A DNA stretch of 64,000 bases, from NCBI GenBank assembly GCA_022829145.1, contig CM040762.1, positions 26,535,436-26,599,435 on the forward strand. The letters are read 5' to 3'. A model generated the notes under the pieces. That model ran no database searches and was not told the DNA's origin. It saw only the letters and a program-made list of their open reading frames with translations. The translations under genes were made by a program, and so were the position numbers. Source of the DNA: Albula goreensis (lineage: Eukaryota; Chordata; Actinopteri; Albuliformes; Albulidae). Positions 21,415 to 31,860 of this stretch are shown one piece after another (the first letter of the stretch is position 1; the number at the start of each line of letters is the position of its first letter).

Positions 21415-22348
21415 TGTGTAATAGTAAGAAAAAAAGGGGTAATATATCAATCTACAATAAGTTAAAATCTTGTTGAAGTTAAAAAGCTCATAAAAGAAAC
21501 AATTCATTAAAAAAGGGGCTGAGAAATGATTAAAAAGATCATAAGGTCACTATAAATATGGGTTAAAAGAAAAAAACAGTAAATGCTGTAAACTCATCGG
21601 ATGTCCAAGAAGGGGTTAAAATGTTACATGTAGGGCCTCTGAGTGGCTTGTGGGATAAATTGCGGCCTACAGGTCCTGAGGTCAGGGGTTCAATTCCCGG
21701 CTTTGCCATTCCCAGCCAAATTGCCCAGCCTCGCCAGGGTTCAATATAGGGTAGGTCGGCCTAACTCCCGTTGGCCTCATCTCAATAGCACTCTCCTTGT
21801 CATGCTTGGGTGCCTGCGGCGGCACGAACCGACTGTACACTGACTGTGTCTTCCTCCGACATCATAGACAGCATGCAGTTGGTGGTGCAGCCGCAATGTG
21901 AAAAGGAGCAAGGGTGTCGTCATGTGAATCAGAGGAGTCACATGCACGACTTCTCCTAACCAATGAGGTTAACGAGTTCAGTTGAACATTTGGGTTGGGA
22001 AAAAAGGGAGAAAAATCAAGGTAAAAAAAAAAAAAAAAAAAACATAATTTGTTGTTTGTTTCATTTGTTGCAGTTAAAAACTATAAACTTTTTTTAAAAA
22101 ATAAAATGTTATATGTATTATTAATTCATTGTTTCATCTGTTGCAGTTAAAAACTAAGCTGTAATAATCTGTCTTCCACTACTGGGGTGTAGATCGGTTT
22201 AGAATCGGGGATCGATTATTTTGGTCTGCGCCCACATACAGGTGATATTGCTTGCAATTTTTTCCTGATTTCATTAAAAGAAAGCTCTGGTTGAGGAAAA
22301 ACGGTTTCAGCTGTGTGATTCTTTATTTCCATTTTTTCGAGTGCAACA
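21415..22348 (+). repeat. 3' LTR with nested SINE
   Basis: Follows a short purine tract (GGTAGGGGAG). Starts TGTGTAATAG and ends TGCAACA. It aligns with the 5' LTR on both sides of an insertion at 21632-22060. A stretch of about 65 bases (22060-22165, GTTGCAGTTAAAAACT twice) is partly duplicated after the insertion. Confidence 0.85.
21631..22042 (+). mobile_element. tRNA-derived SINE (family A), most complete copy
   Basis: Head GGGCCTCTGAGTGGCTTGTG (A-box-like) and GGGGTTCAATTCCCGGC (B-box-like). The body contains GGTGGTGCAGCCGCAATGTG and GTGAATCAGAGGAGTCACAT, and it ends in a run of about 19 A. Other copies are at 7035-7417 (minus) and 37914-39190 (split). The insertion is into the Gypsy 3' LTR, so it is younger than that LTR. 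Confidence 0.85.
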
Positions 22349-22669
22349 TAGTAACTACTGTTATGATTGTGATAATTATTTAATATGATTTTTAAACTGT
22401 GCATACAAATAAGTGGCTTCACATTGGAAAAGTTTGGCAATTTTATTGAAAATAGCATCACATCAGTTAATAGTAGATAAACACATCAATTTAAAATGAT
22501 TTTATTGTCATGGGAAATATAAGGATTTTGGCACGGGGAATTAACATGTAGGCATATCTAGCTAACATGCATCTTCACTGTCTAACTACATTGCTGGTTA
22601 ACTTACATAACATATCCTAGAGAGAACTCTCTCCGTGTTTACATTGGTTATGCAGTGGAGAGTTGAGCT

Positions 22670-22890
22670 GGAACAGGTACTGCAGCCTGCAAGGAACACT
22701 TCGCTCACCTGTTACGTCACTGGAGGGCTCACTCGATTGGACGGAAGAAGTGAAGGGAGGATTTTATTACAGATTGGAATGCACCCTTTGTTTTGGAACA
22801 GTGGAGGGAAGGCGGACACATAATCAGTTTCCGGGGCACAGGGGGAAGGAGGGGAGGAAAGGAGGAGACAAATTTGAGTATTAGAACACA
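22670..22890. repeat. fragment of the GGCTGCGTTCCAAT family
   Basis: Purine-rich arm with GGAACAGTGGAGGGAAGGCG, ACACATAATCAGTTTCCGGG and GTATTAGAACACAGCCCA, the reverse of 23566-23650 (CAGCC end, then GGAGACAAATTTGAGTA). It also shares GGAGGGCTCACTCGATTGGA with 11460-11490 inverted. It abuts the Tc1 element. Confidence 0.65.
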
Positions 22891-23308
22891 GCCCATGTAC
22901 AGTGCTGTGAAAAAGTATTTAAAAAAAGTTTTTTTACAGATTTGTTCTGTTTTTGCTTTTTTGTCACACTTAAATATTTCAGATCATCAAACAAATTTTA
23001 ATATCAGACAAAGATAACCTGAGTAAATACAAAATGCAGTTTTTAAATTCCAAACCAACCTGGCCCCATGTGAAAAAGTAATTGCCCCCTAAACCGAATA
23101 ACTGGTTCTGCCACCATTGGCAGCAACAACTGTAATCAAGCATTTGCAATAACTGGCAATGAGTCTTTCACATTGCTGTGGAGTAATTTTGGCCCATTCT
23201 TCTTTGCAAAATTGTTTAAATTCAGCCACATTGGTGGGTTTTCAAGCATGAACGGCCCGTTTAAGGTCATGCCACAGCATCTCAATTGGATTTAAGTCTG
23301 GACTTTGA

Positions 23309-23578
23309 CTAGGCCACTCCAAAACCATTTTGTTTTTTCAGCCATTCAGAGGTGGACTTGCTGGCGTGCTTTGAATCATTATCCTGCTGCATAACCCAAG
23401 TGCGCTTGAGCTTAAGGTCACAAACTGATGGCCGGACATTCTCCTTCAGGATTTCCTGGTTGAGAGCAGAATTCATGGTTCCATCAATTACGGCAAGTTG
23501 TTGAAGTCCTGAAGCAGCAAAGCAGCCCCAGACCATCACACTACCACCACCATGTTTGACTGTTGGGCTGCGTTCCAA
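23309..23578 (-). pseudogene. Tc1 transposase, catalytic part
   Basis: Reads VKHGGGSVMVWGCFAASGLQ, then [20 protein letters not shown]. The GGGSVMVWG block and the QQDNDSKH motif containing the second catalytic Asp are typical Tc1. After KKQN the frame breaks. It starts at the junction with the nested element, so the N-terminal half is separated. Confidence 0.88.
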
Positions 23579-24344
23579 TACTCAAATTCGTCTCCTCCTT
23601 TCCTCCATGCCCCGGAAGCTGATTATGTGTCCTCCTTTCCTCCACTGTTCCAAAGCGCAATCTCGCCTCCTCCTTTCCTCCTTTCCTCCTTTTTCGTCTC
23701 CTCCAAACAGAGGATACATTGATGTATCCTACCGCGGAAGTCTTTTCACATTTCTGCGTGACATCACTGTGCTCACGACCAGTCAGATTAAATGACCATC
23801 CCACAGAATATTTCACCATCGAAAAGTTCTAAAACATGACAAGGGATTGACCAACACCTGAATATTAGTGCCAGAACAGTAAACAGTAATCGGGCAATTT
23901 ACATTAAAGAGAAAACTTTTGTGTTTTCGAACATAACCACTTTGATGCAATATGTTCATGTTTTCCAGATACAAATGGTCATTTTACCGATGTAAAATTG
24001 AGCGAGTTCATGTTGCGGTAAATTTATTTATTCCTTGTAGAACTGCTTATGTTACATCATGAGCAGAATGCGAGAAACTGACATTCATATTTTAATGCAG
24101 GAACAGGGCTGGTGGTGTTAGAGAAGCGTGATTGGCTTTGGTATCCGCCGAGTCGTTCGAAAGTATTACTTCATCAATATCCGACGTCGACTTTGATGAC
24201 GAGCGAATCGGATTAGCTGTTCCAACTTTCGATTCATCTCCTCCTTTCCTCCACTCGTTTCCTCCCCTCCTTTCCTCCACATATTTCCGGCATACTTCCG
24301 GGGTAGGAAAGGAGGAGAGGAGAAAAAAGTATTGGAACGTAGCC
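23566..24344. mobile_element. inverted-repeat element nested in the Tc1 transposase
   Basis: 779 bp with inverted ends GGCTGCGTTCCAATACT and AGTATTGGAACGTAGCC (16 of 17 pair). Subterminal arms are CTCCTCCTTTCCTCC and its reverse. The transposase frame is interrupted exactly here, so it inserted after the Tc1 element was fixed. No coding capacity is seen; a MITE-type non-autonomous DNA transposon is the likely nature. Confidence 0.8.
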
Positions 24345-25111
24345 AGAGTATGATGTTCTTTTTCTGAAATGCTGTGTTAGTTTTACGCCAGATGTAATGG
24401 GACGCACACCTTCCAAAAAGTTCCACTTTTGTCTCGTCAGTCCACAGAATATTTTCCCAAAAGTCTTGGGGACCATGAAGATGTTTTCTGGCAAATGTGA
24501 GATGGGCCCTTGTGTTCTTTTTGGTCAGCAGTGGTTTTCGCCTTGGAACTCCCCCATGGATGCCATTTTTGCCCAGTCTCTTTCTTATTGTTGAATCATG
24601 AACACTGACCTTAATTGGGGCAAGTGAGGCCTGCAGTGCTTTAAATGTTGTTCTGGGTTCTTTTGTGACCTCCTGGATGAGTCATAGATGTGCTCTTGGA
24701 GTAATTTTGGTAGGCTGGCCACTCCTGGGAAGGTTCACCACTGTTCGATGTTTTCTCCATTTGTGGATAATGGCTCTCACTGTGGATCGCTGGAGTCCCA
24801 AAGCCTTAGAAATGGCTTTTTAACTTTTTTAAACTTTTTTTTGTGGCTTTCCACAAAATGTGGTTAATCACAGTTAATTCATGATTTAACAAGGGGATGG
24901 CAATTACTTTTTCACATATAGGGCTAGGTTGGTTTGGATAGCTTTTTTCCTTCAATAAATGAAATCATCATTTAAAAGCGGAATTTTGTATTTACTCAGG
25001 TTATCTTTGTCTGATATTAAAGTTTGTTTGATGATCTGAAACATTTACGTGTAACAAAAAAGGAAAAACAGAAGACATCTGTAAGGGGGCAAATACTTTT
25101 TGACAGCACTG

Positions 25112-26375
25112 TATGTCCAACCACCAACAAAGCTTTCTTGAGAAAAGTCCTGCCTGTCCTTTTTTCGGTGTGAATCAAGACACTAAACTGATCGTACATT
25201 AGTGTTTTTACTTAGAGATGCCTCGACATGCTCTGAAAAAAATGTCAAAAAGAGGACTAACTGACAATAGCGTTTATTAAAACTTTGCATTGTGTGACGT
25301 AGTTTACCATTGTTCTCCCGTTTTTTTTAAAAATGTCTTTAACCATTCTATGTCAATCAGAGAGTGGAGATGCTTACATTGAAATCTTGTACCGGTGATG
25401 TAAGAAGTGAATTACCTCTGTCAGTAGTAGCCTATTTTAGGTTTTTTCTGGATGCATTCAAAAGTGTGTGAGTAGTTTGAATTTTATCATTTGTGCATCG
25501 GTAATAACTGGATGTGTCAAGGCCATTTTAAAATAAAAGTGTTCATATAGGTTATATATAAAAATGTTTTACATATGAAAAATGTCTCCAGCTAACTAAT
25601 ATAGAAGGTAGTAACATTTATGGAATTTTTTTCATTGCTTATTTGCATAAATAATGTGATTCTATGATGAAATATTACTGATATTGCATACCTAGTGTTT
25701 TACAAACCCAATAACAACTGATAAAGGAAAATCAGATTTTAATGGTACTTATAATTAATTTCTCTGCGTAGTTCTCATTGATGATAACCTCATACATTTG
25801 AAGATGTAGTACTAATGCAAAAATGACCCTATTCTTGATATTACATCCAATGTAATTTGTCTCTCTTTTTTAATTTTTAATGCTGCTGTCTCTTAAACCT
25901 TTACCACTTAGTATTCCTCCTCACAGCAGTCCTCCCTGCCAATAAAGCAAATTTAATTGAATTGAACTGAGAGAGAGGGTGTGTGTGTGTATGTGTGTAA
26001 ATGTGTGCTGTGATTGTGTGTGGATATAAGAGAGAAGTCACTCAAGTGGAAGTTTATGACTGTGTTTATGTTTTGGTATGATGGCTGACTCCACATTCCA
26101 CTTTTCAAGTGCACCCTATGCTTGGTAAGGCAACTTTCACATTCAAACCAGTGAATGAAGGATCCTTCCCAAGAAAAGATGCTGTGAGAAAAAAGATTTG
26201 AAAAAACCACCAAATTCCTCACAGGTGATTGGAGAGCAAGAGGAAAAAATCAGTTTGCCCATGCATTCTTGAAAAGTGAAATGTGGCAAGAGCCATTGGC
26301 TTAATGTGCCCCAAGGTTGGTGGCACATTTTACCCCACAACCTCCATTTTGACAAAACTGCTTGGCAAACTTATG
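25112..26375. other. intergenic, nothing recognised
   Basis: AT-rich. At 25915-26015 an AATTTAATTGAATTGAACTG tail followed by GAGAGAGAGG and GTGTGTGTGT tracts resembles a SINE/LINE tail plus microsatellite. Otherwise no features seen. Confidence 0.45.
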
Positions 26376-27255
26376 CTAATTCACTTTTGTATTACGTTTA
26401 TGACCTCAATTTGTAGCTTATACAGTGAGGAACAAACATGCAGTCGCGCATCATCAGAAGGCCCAGTGGCAGAACCTGTGAGGCTGATGCCATCAGACCC
26501 TGTAGTCTGAGACATGTGCGGAACTGAGAGAGACGGGGAGAGTTTGCTCTTGGCAGGGTTTACTCTGAAACCAAGAGAAGACAGGTGTGTCAGCACTTGT
26601 TGAGTGTCCTGCATGACTCTGACTTCTGAATTGGCCATGACAAGCCAATCATCTATGTATGTCAGAGCCAGACCCCCTCCACACAGAGACAGAACACCCG
26701 TGGGCTTGACGAAAGACCAAAGAGAAGAACAGTAAACTTTTAGCAAGTTAGCAGGTGAAGCTGAGAGATTTGTGAGGGGTGGATAAATGCCAATGTGGAA
26801 AAAGGCATCTTCAGATCGATCAACGTGAACCAATTTCTCTGATGTATGAAATGTGAAAGAGTGCTATATGTTAACATTTTGAAGTTATGTTGCCTCAAAT
26901 GTTTGTTTAACACTCTGAGATCCACAACAGGATGGAGGAAAATGTGGGGTGGGGAGTGTATCCCAGAGGCGGGGGTCTCCTCTTTTTCATAGGGAGAGAA
27001 GAGGGAGACGAACATGGGTCCAGGGGGCTGGCTGCCAAAGAACATGGTCTCGATACCGGGGGGTTCCCCCCATGGCGTGGGTGGCCATGTCCTTAACTTC
27101 TAGACCGGAGAAGCCGTGCTTGAAGTCAAGGGGGTCCCACCAATAGTGATTAATGTGCTTAGTGCATGTGGGGAGGACGGGGAAAAGTTGTTTCCTTGGA
27201 TCTGGGGGGCAACCCAGGAATTTCTCGTCATAGACATCTCTCTCTCCATCCATCA
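26375..27255 (-). mobile_element. DIRS-type reverse transcriptase relic
   Basis: Minus-strand frames 27045-26740 and 26833-26381 overlap with a frameshift near 26820. The first reads DLRVLNKHLRQHNFKMLTYS then NWFTLIDLK (first catalytic Asp). The second continues DAFFHIGIYPP and LTYIDDWLVMANSE (intact Y-x-DD active site), then LTHLSSLGFRVNPAKSKLSP. The N-terminal part is at 27253-26987. The tyrosine recombinase and RNase H are missing. The sequence style is DIRS1-like (YxDDWL with L-x-HL-x-x-LGF). Confidence 0.8.
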
Positions 27256-28290
27256 GGTTTTATAGGGATGGCCATTCGATTCTGATGCGGGCTGGGACCT
27301 GCCCGCATGCCTCCAGGAGCACAGCATAAGAGTGGGGATTAGCCGTCCCTATAACTGGTGGTAATTGGGTGGAGGGGAGGGATTTGTTCCAGCCCGAGTT
27401 GTTCGATGCAACACCAATGTCATTGTCAAACTGACTGGTCTCTCCCTCCAGAATGGGAGTAACGAAGAGGGAGAGGGGGAGGCCCACTGAGTCTGAGTCG
27501 GGCTGGACAGCTCAACTAAGGGAGGGAGGGTTTGCCAGGAGGTCACAGGTCTGCCTTGGGTTGCAGCGACTCTCGGTCTGCACCTCCTAGGCAGTGCGAG
27601 GCAGTGGCTGCATTTCTCTGGTGTGCCTAGGGGCTCCTGGGTGTGTTGAAAGCCCAGGCACACAACACAGAGAGGATGGGTGTCCCTGGCAGCAATAAGA
27701 GCACTGCAAGTGGCTGGGCAGGCATGCAAACATAGCTCCTTGGATAAATCAAGGCCCAACATTGAGAAAGCCATAGTGGGGAGCTGAAGCTAGAGGATGG
27801 AACAGCACAGTCAGCTAGTGTGGGTGGTTAACTGGGAGGTGATGAAATCCTGTCCCACAGTAGTTGATACGGGAGGAGGTATTAATCGGGTTGGGGAAGC
27901 CTGATTAATGTTATTTTATTTTGGGGAAACAATAGTGAATGTGGGTAACAGGCTAGACATTTCAGGGGGGCTCAGATTCAGATTCCTGAACCTCGCACTC
28001 TTGGTGGAGGCGGATCAGAGTATATGTCCTCCTACAGGCAGTGAAGTGCCAAGGCTAAGTGGAAAAAAAGGAGTGAGCTGAGCGAAGCACTCGGAAGCTT
28101 GCAAAAACCGAATGTCAACTGAGGAGGAGCAACGCTGCACTGTCTTGTATGGCTCCCTCGGGAGGACAGGGGCCTCCAGGAGAATTGGATAAGTGGTGCT
28201 GTCTGCCAAGCCAGAATTAGTGCAATTGGATGTTTCTGCGGAAGTCATGACCAGATGGCATTCCCCACAGGTGGATCTCAAACACAAGAT
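27255..28290 (-). mobile_element. DIRS gag-like relic upstream of the RT
   Basis: Minus-strand frame at 27774-27349 contains HPLCVVCLGFQHTQE and CSHCLALPRR, a C-x2-C ... H ... C-x2-C pattern as in DIRS gag zinc fingers. Immediately downstream lies the RT relic, the expected gag-then-RT order. The further frame 28287-28015 (MCLRSTCGECHLVMTSAETS...) is not recognised. All frames are interrupted. Confidence 0.6.
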
Positions 28291-29105
28291 GAACCACTTT
28301 CCTACAACTCACATACTCATCCACATACATGCAGGCTAAATTACCATGTTTATAAGACATACAAACGATGAATAAAATATCCTGCATTTGCCATTTATCT
28401 TTTCTATTCATGTAATACATCCAACACCAGTAATTCGTATTAGCAGCTGCAGAAAAAACTACAGAATGTTTCTCTTGTTGTTTCTGAATGAAACATTTAT
28501 TCATGTCACATTTGATCATTGGGACCTGATGAGTTGTTACCATCTTCTTCGGTGCTCTCCTAAATAGCATTAAGTGCTTCCTGTGCAGTAAGTTGTGCCA
28601 TTTTCCGAAGTGAAACTAAAGTCTTTACTCAGGAGCAGTGAACTATAACATCTGTATGATCTGTATGACATTTTATGGTGTTTACAGTGGATGTTCTCGC
28701 TAATAGCATTGCCCCCTCCCCTAACAGTGAGACCAATTATCAATTATTTACCATATGAATGGAGCTGCTCCTGCGAGGGCAGTCACTCTATGCCTCCAGC
28801 TCGGGCAGTGATTGAGTAATGTTTACAAGGTCTGTTTTTTGTATAATTCTCTAGATTAAAAAATATTATCATGTACCACAGGACACATTCGAAAGGCATG
28901 AGTCAAAGGTTTTGTCAATATTACTGCCACATTTGTATAATGAAATATTACAAAGTTAATTAATGGAATGTAAAGGAAAGTTAACTTCATTTTGCCAAGC
29001 TTGACATACACTGTATATTGGTAAGAGTGCAAAAGCTACCACGATGTTAGCATTAGTGGAGCTGAGTTTTTTCAATGGTCATGTTATAGATGAGTTTAAA
29101 ATGTA
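28291..29105. other. intergenic, nothing recognised
   Basis: AT-rich; the 117-codon minus frame at 28570-28217 has no recognisable family. No repeat boundaries identified. Confidence 0.4.
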
Positions 29106-29108
29106 AAA

Positions 29109-31860
29109 CTCCAGGGGGTTTTTCAGAAAGGTAATTTAACAAACCCTGAACTTAAACTTCAACTCTGGGTTGAACAAACCTGAGGTAACATATCCCAAGT
29201 TTTTGGTTTCAGAACAGCTGATCAGAATTAGTTTGATCAACTCAGGGTATGTTGAACCTGAATTAAACGTGTGCACAGAGAACATAAACGGCCACCATCT
29301 ACTGAGCGCAGATGACTGGATTCACCATGGCATCAAAAAGGAACAGAGCTCTTTACTTCACAACCGGGAGGTAAAAAGGATTATAAGCGTATTTTCCGGT
29401 AAAACAGTAACACGACAGCAGCAGCAGCCAAAGAGCATGAGCTGGCATGGGAGAAAATTGCAGAGCAAGTCAATGCGTACGTTTCTGATACAATTAAATG
29501 CATAAAGCGTAGTTCAATAATTCAGCATTCACTTGATTTGGATTTCCTACAGTGGTGGCAATTTGTGGGGAATAAAAAAAATATGTGTATTAAAATTATG
29601 TGAATAAAATATATATAACAGAATATGATGATATATCTTATACACATTTTTTTACTTTCCACCAAATTGCCACAACTTTAGGAAATCCAAGTCAAGTGTA
29701 TTACATAACATAAAATAAAAAAGTGTATGCGCATGTATGTGTGTTGTGGCGCCTGGAGAGGTGGTGGGAGGAGCAAGCTACTCGGCTCCTCCCGTTATAC
29801 TGCTGTCAGTCTCATGGTTCCCTCCCTCAGCCTGAAGGGTTGACCGGAGCTGCAAAAGAAGTGGTGTCACTAACAGGCAGGCTCACCTGCAAGTGATTCC
29901 TAAACTCAGCTGTGAGTGCTTGCCTTCAAGTAGGCCTTCCATTTAAGCACAGCCTGAGAGGCTGAGGGGGTTCTTTTGGGTTTTGTGTTTTCCAGATGGC
30001 TGTGCTGTTTTTGAGTTTCCACCCGATTTTGTATTTATTCCAATTCTTGTTTCCTTTTTCCCCTAAAGGGGTATATAATGGCCTTTGGCCCCTTTTTTTG
30101 TTGAACCTTGGTTGTGTTTCCTCTTCTGCTCACCACCCAGCCCAGTGGCTACACTTGCCACGGCGCCACAGTGTGTATATACATGTGTGTATGATCTTTC
30201 CTTTTATTCAGTTGTAAATTCACCTAAGCACACTTTGCAGTGAGCTGCTGGCCAATTATATAGGGCCAGTTATATTGGACCTTAGCAGTGCAGTAAACTG
30301 ATGAGATCCAAAACACAATAAAAAAGAAAAGAAAGGAAGGTGTGAAAAAACTAAGAGAAAAGAAAAAAAACTTGAGGGCGATGCAGTTTTGTATGTTGAA
30401 TTGACATACACTGTCAACACCAAAGATAAAGCTAGCACTAATCCAGCAGCACAGGGCTACCACCAGCCACACAGGTACTGAGACTGTGTTTATGTGTGAA
30501 GCTGCAGCTGAGGAAGAGGGGGAAGAGACACAAGCTACAGGTGATGCTAGCACTAACAACATTAATATTAATTGAAAGGGGATTAAGCTACTTCACAAGG
30601 TCGAAATCACACGAGTTGGACTTATCACCCAAATAATACTCCCTTGTATGATGTGCCAAATGTGCATGTTCTTTACAGAGACAGAGTATTATTCAGGTAT
30701 TGTGGAAAAATGTATGTGTGCCTGCTGGTACCAACTCTAATCTAAATGTGAACATCATATTTAAAATAACAGTATTACGTGAAAAAGCATATCATTTACA
30801 TATTCCTTTTGTCAATTTAAATGATGTATATTCAGTTCTAAGTTGATTTGCTGTTTACATCGGCCATGCCAGTTGTGATAGGCTAGTTGTGCTAACACTG
30901 CTGTTCTGAGGAATTGGTAAATTTCAATTTAGAAAAACACAACCTAGGTTAGCAAGCCTAAGACTCCATTTTTGGGTGAGAGCACTACATGCACAAGGAC
31001 ATAAACTGAAGTGAATCCAACAGTGGATATTTATGTCAGAAAAAGTGAAAACAATAAATTACTATAACTAACAATAACTAAAATAACTCACATGCTTGAG
31101 CAGGTAACAAGCTCAAAATAGCCAGCCAGCATGGGTGCTGGAATGTAGGGGGAGTCCACTTTTTGGACTCATAAATTGCAAAACCTTGTCACAATGACAT
31201 CAGAGAACACTGTCTGTGTCCTAGCACCTCCACATAAAAAGTTGTTACGGTGCCCCATTACCCCCCTGCCCACACTCCTTCATGTGGGCTGGTAAAGATG
31301 TAAATGCCGGTGCTAAATGTTTGACCCTGGGCCTAGGTTAGTTGAATTTCACTCTAGCCAGCAGGAAGAAGGCTGAGGCCCGAAAAACAGGTGGCTGGCT
31401 ACCACCACCACCTCTCATACTAGCTGGCCCTCCCTCAGAACAGTGGAAGGTACCCCTGGTAATAGCCCATCAGAGCTCACCACCCCCAGGACACAAGTGC
31501 CTATATAAAGTGTAGATTTATCATTCATAGTTTTGCTGGTTGTCTGGGGGAAAGGCCTCCTGAACACTCTAATACTCTTGACCTTAATTTGAAGCACTGA
31601 TGTTTGTATCTAACCTTGCTCATCTTGCTACAGTTACTGATGGGGAAATTGGCCTGGTTGAGCCTCCTGCCACAGCACAGTTTCTTGTAGCTGTAGTAAT
31701 GTAATACTTCACAGATTTGATACTCCTTATGGTTTTGTGTAGCCTACATCAAACATTATTAATTATCTTCACCACAGGAGGAGCAGGAGGACAATGATGA
31801 TGAGGAGACTTTATCAGCTGCCACTGGGAGGGAGTACACCGTGAGGCCTACAGGTGTATA
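29109..31860 (+). mobile_element. PIF/Harbinger 5' end with Myb/SANT-like ORF1 relic
   Basis: Begins with CCAGGGGGTTTTTCAGAAAG, a start seen on fish Harbinger elements. At 29327 an ATG in good context opens MASKRNRALYFTTGR, followed after stops by frames containing AKEHELAWEKIAEQVNAYV. This is the start of the Myb/SANT-like DNA-binding protein carried by Harbinger elements. Acidic, Glu-rich pieces at about 30490-30540 and 31785-31830 (EEQEDNDDEETLSAATGREY) fit its linker. It is interrupted by a solo LTR at 29745-30170. Confidence 0.6.
29745..30170. mobile_element. solo LTR (426 bp) nested in Harbinger
   Basis: Starts TGTGGCGCC and ends GGCGCCACA, a perfect 9-bp inverted pair with TG...CA ends. 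It is flanked by GTGTGT on both sides (29739-29744 and 30171-30176). A TATA-like GTATATAATGG lies at about 30070. No internal retrotransposon region is present, so this is the product of LTR-LTR recombination. The flanking duplication lies in a TG-rich context and is therefore weaker evidence than the ends. Confidence 0.8.

Larger units (their letters stand above)
18078..22348 (+). mobile_element. Ty3/Gypsy-type LTR retrotransposon, internally deleted
   Basis: In order: partial 5' LTR (18078-18427), a primer-binding site complementary to tRNA-Thr (18430-18447), a repetitive GC-rich leader, gag (from 18870), then directly integrase and its C-terminal tail (19778-21007), a purine tract and the 3' LTR (21415-22348). 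Protease, reverse transcriptase and RNase H are missing, so it cannot replicate on its own. Stops and frameshifts are present in gag and integrase. The 3' LTR carries a nested SINE. The plus orientation is given by the PBS, the gene order and the purine tract. Confidence 0.88.
22900..25111 (-). mobile_element. full-length but dead Tc1/mariner element
   Basis: Terminal inverted repeats CAGTGCTGTGAAAAAGTATT (left) and AATACTTTTTGACAGCACTG (right), flanked by TA on both sides. The inner repeat parts also pair (ACCTGAGTAAATACAAAATG near 23030 with its reverse near 24990). The transposase is on the minus strand, in pieces: around 24830-24350 (N-terminal part) and 23578-23309 (C-terminal part). It is split by a nested element at 23566-24344. 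Confidence 0.9.

Noticed and set aside
21631..22042. tRNA gene suggested by A-box and B-box-like sequences
   Set aside because: No cloverleaf with anticodon stem could be drawn, the sequence continues into a SINE body with poly(A), and several copies exist.
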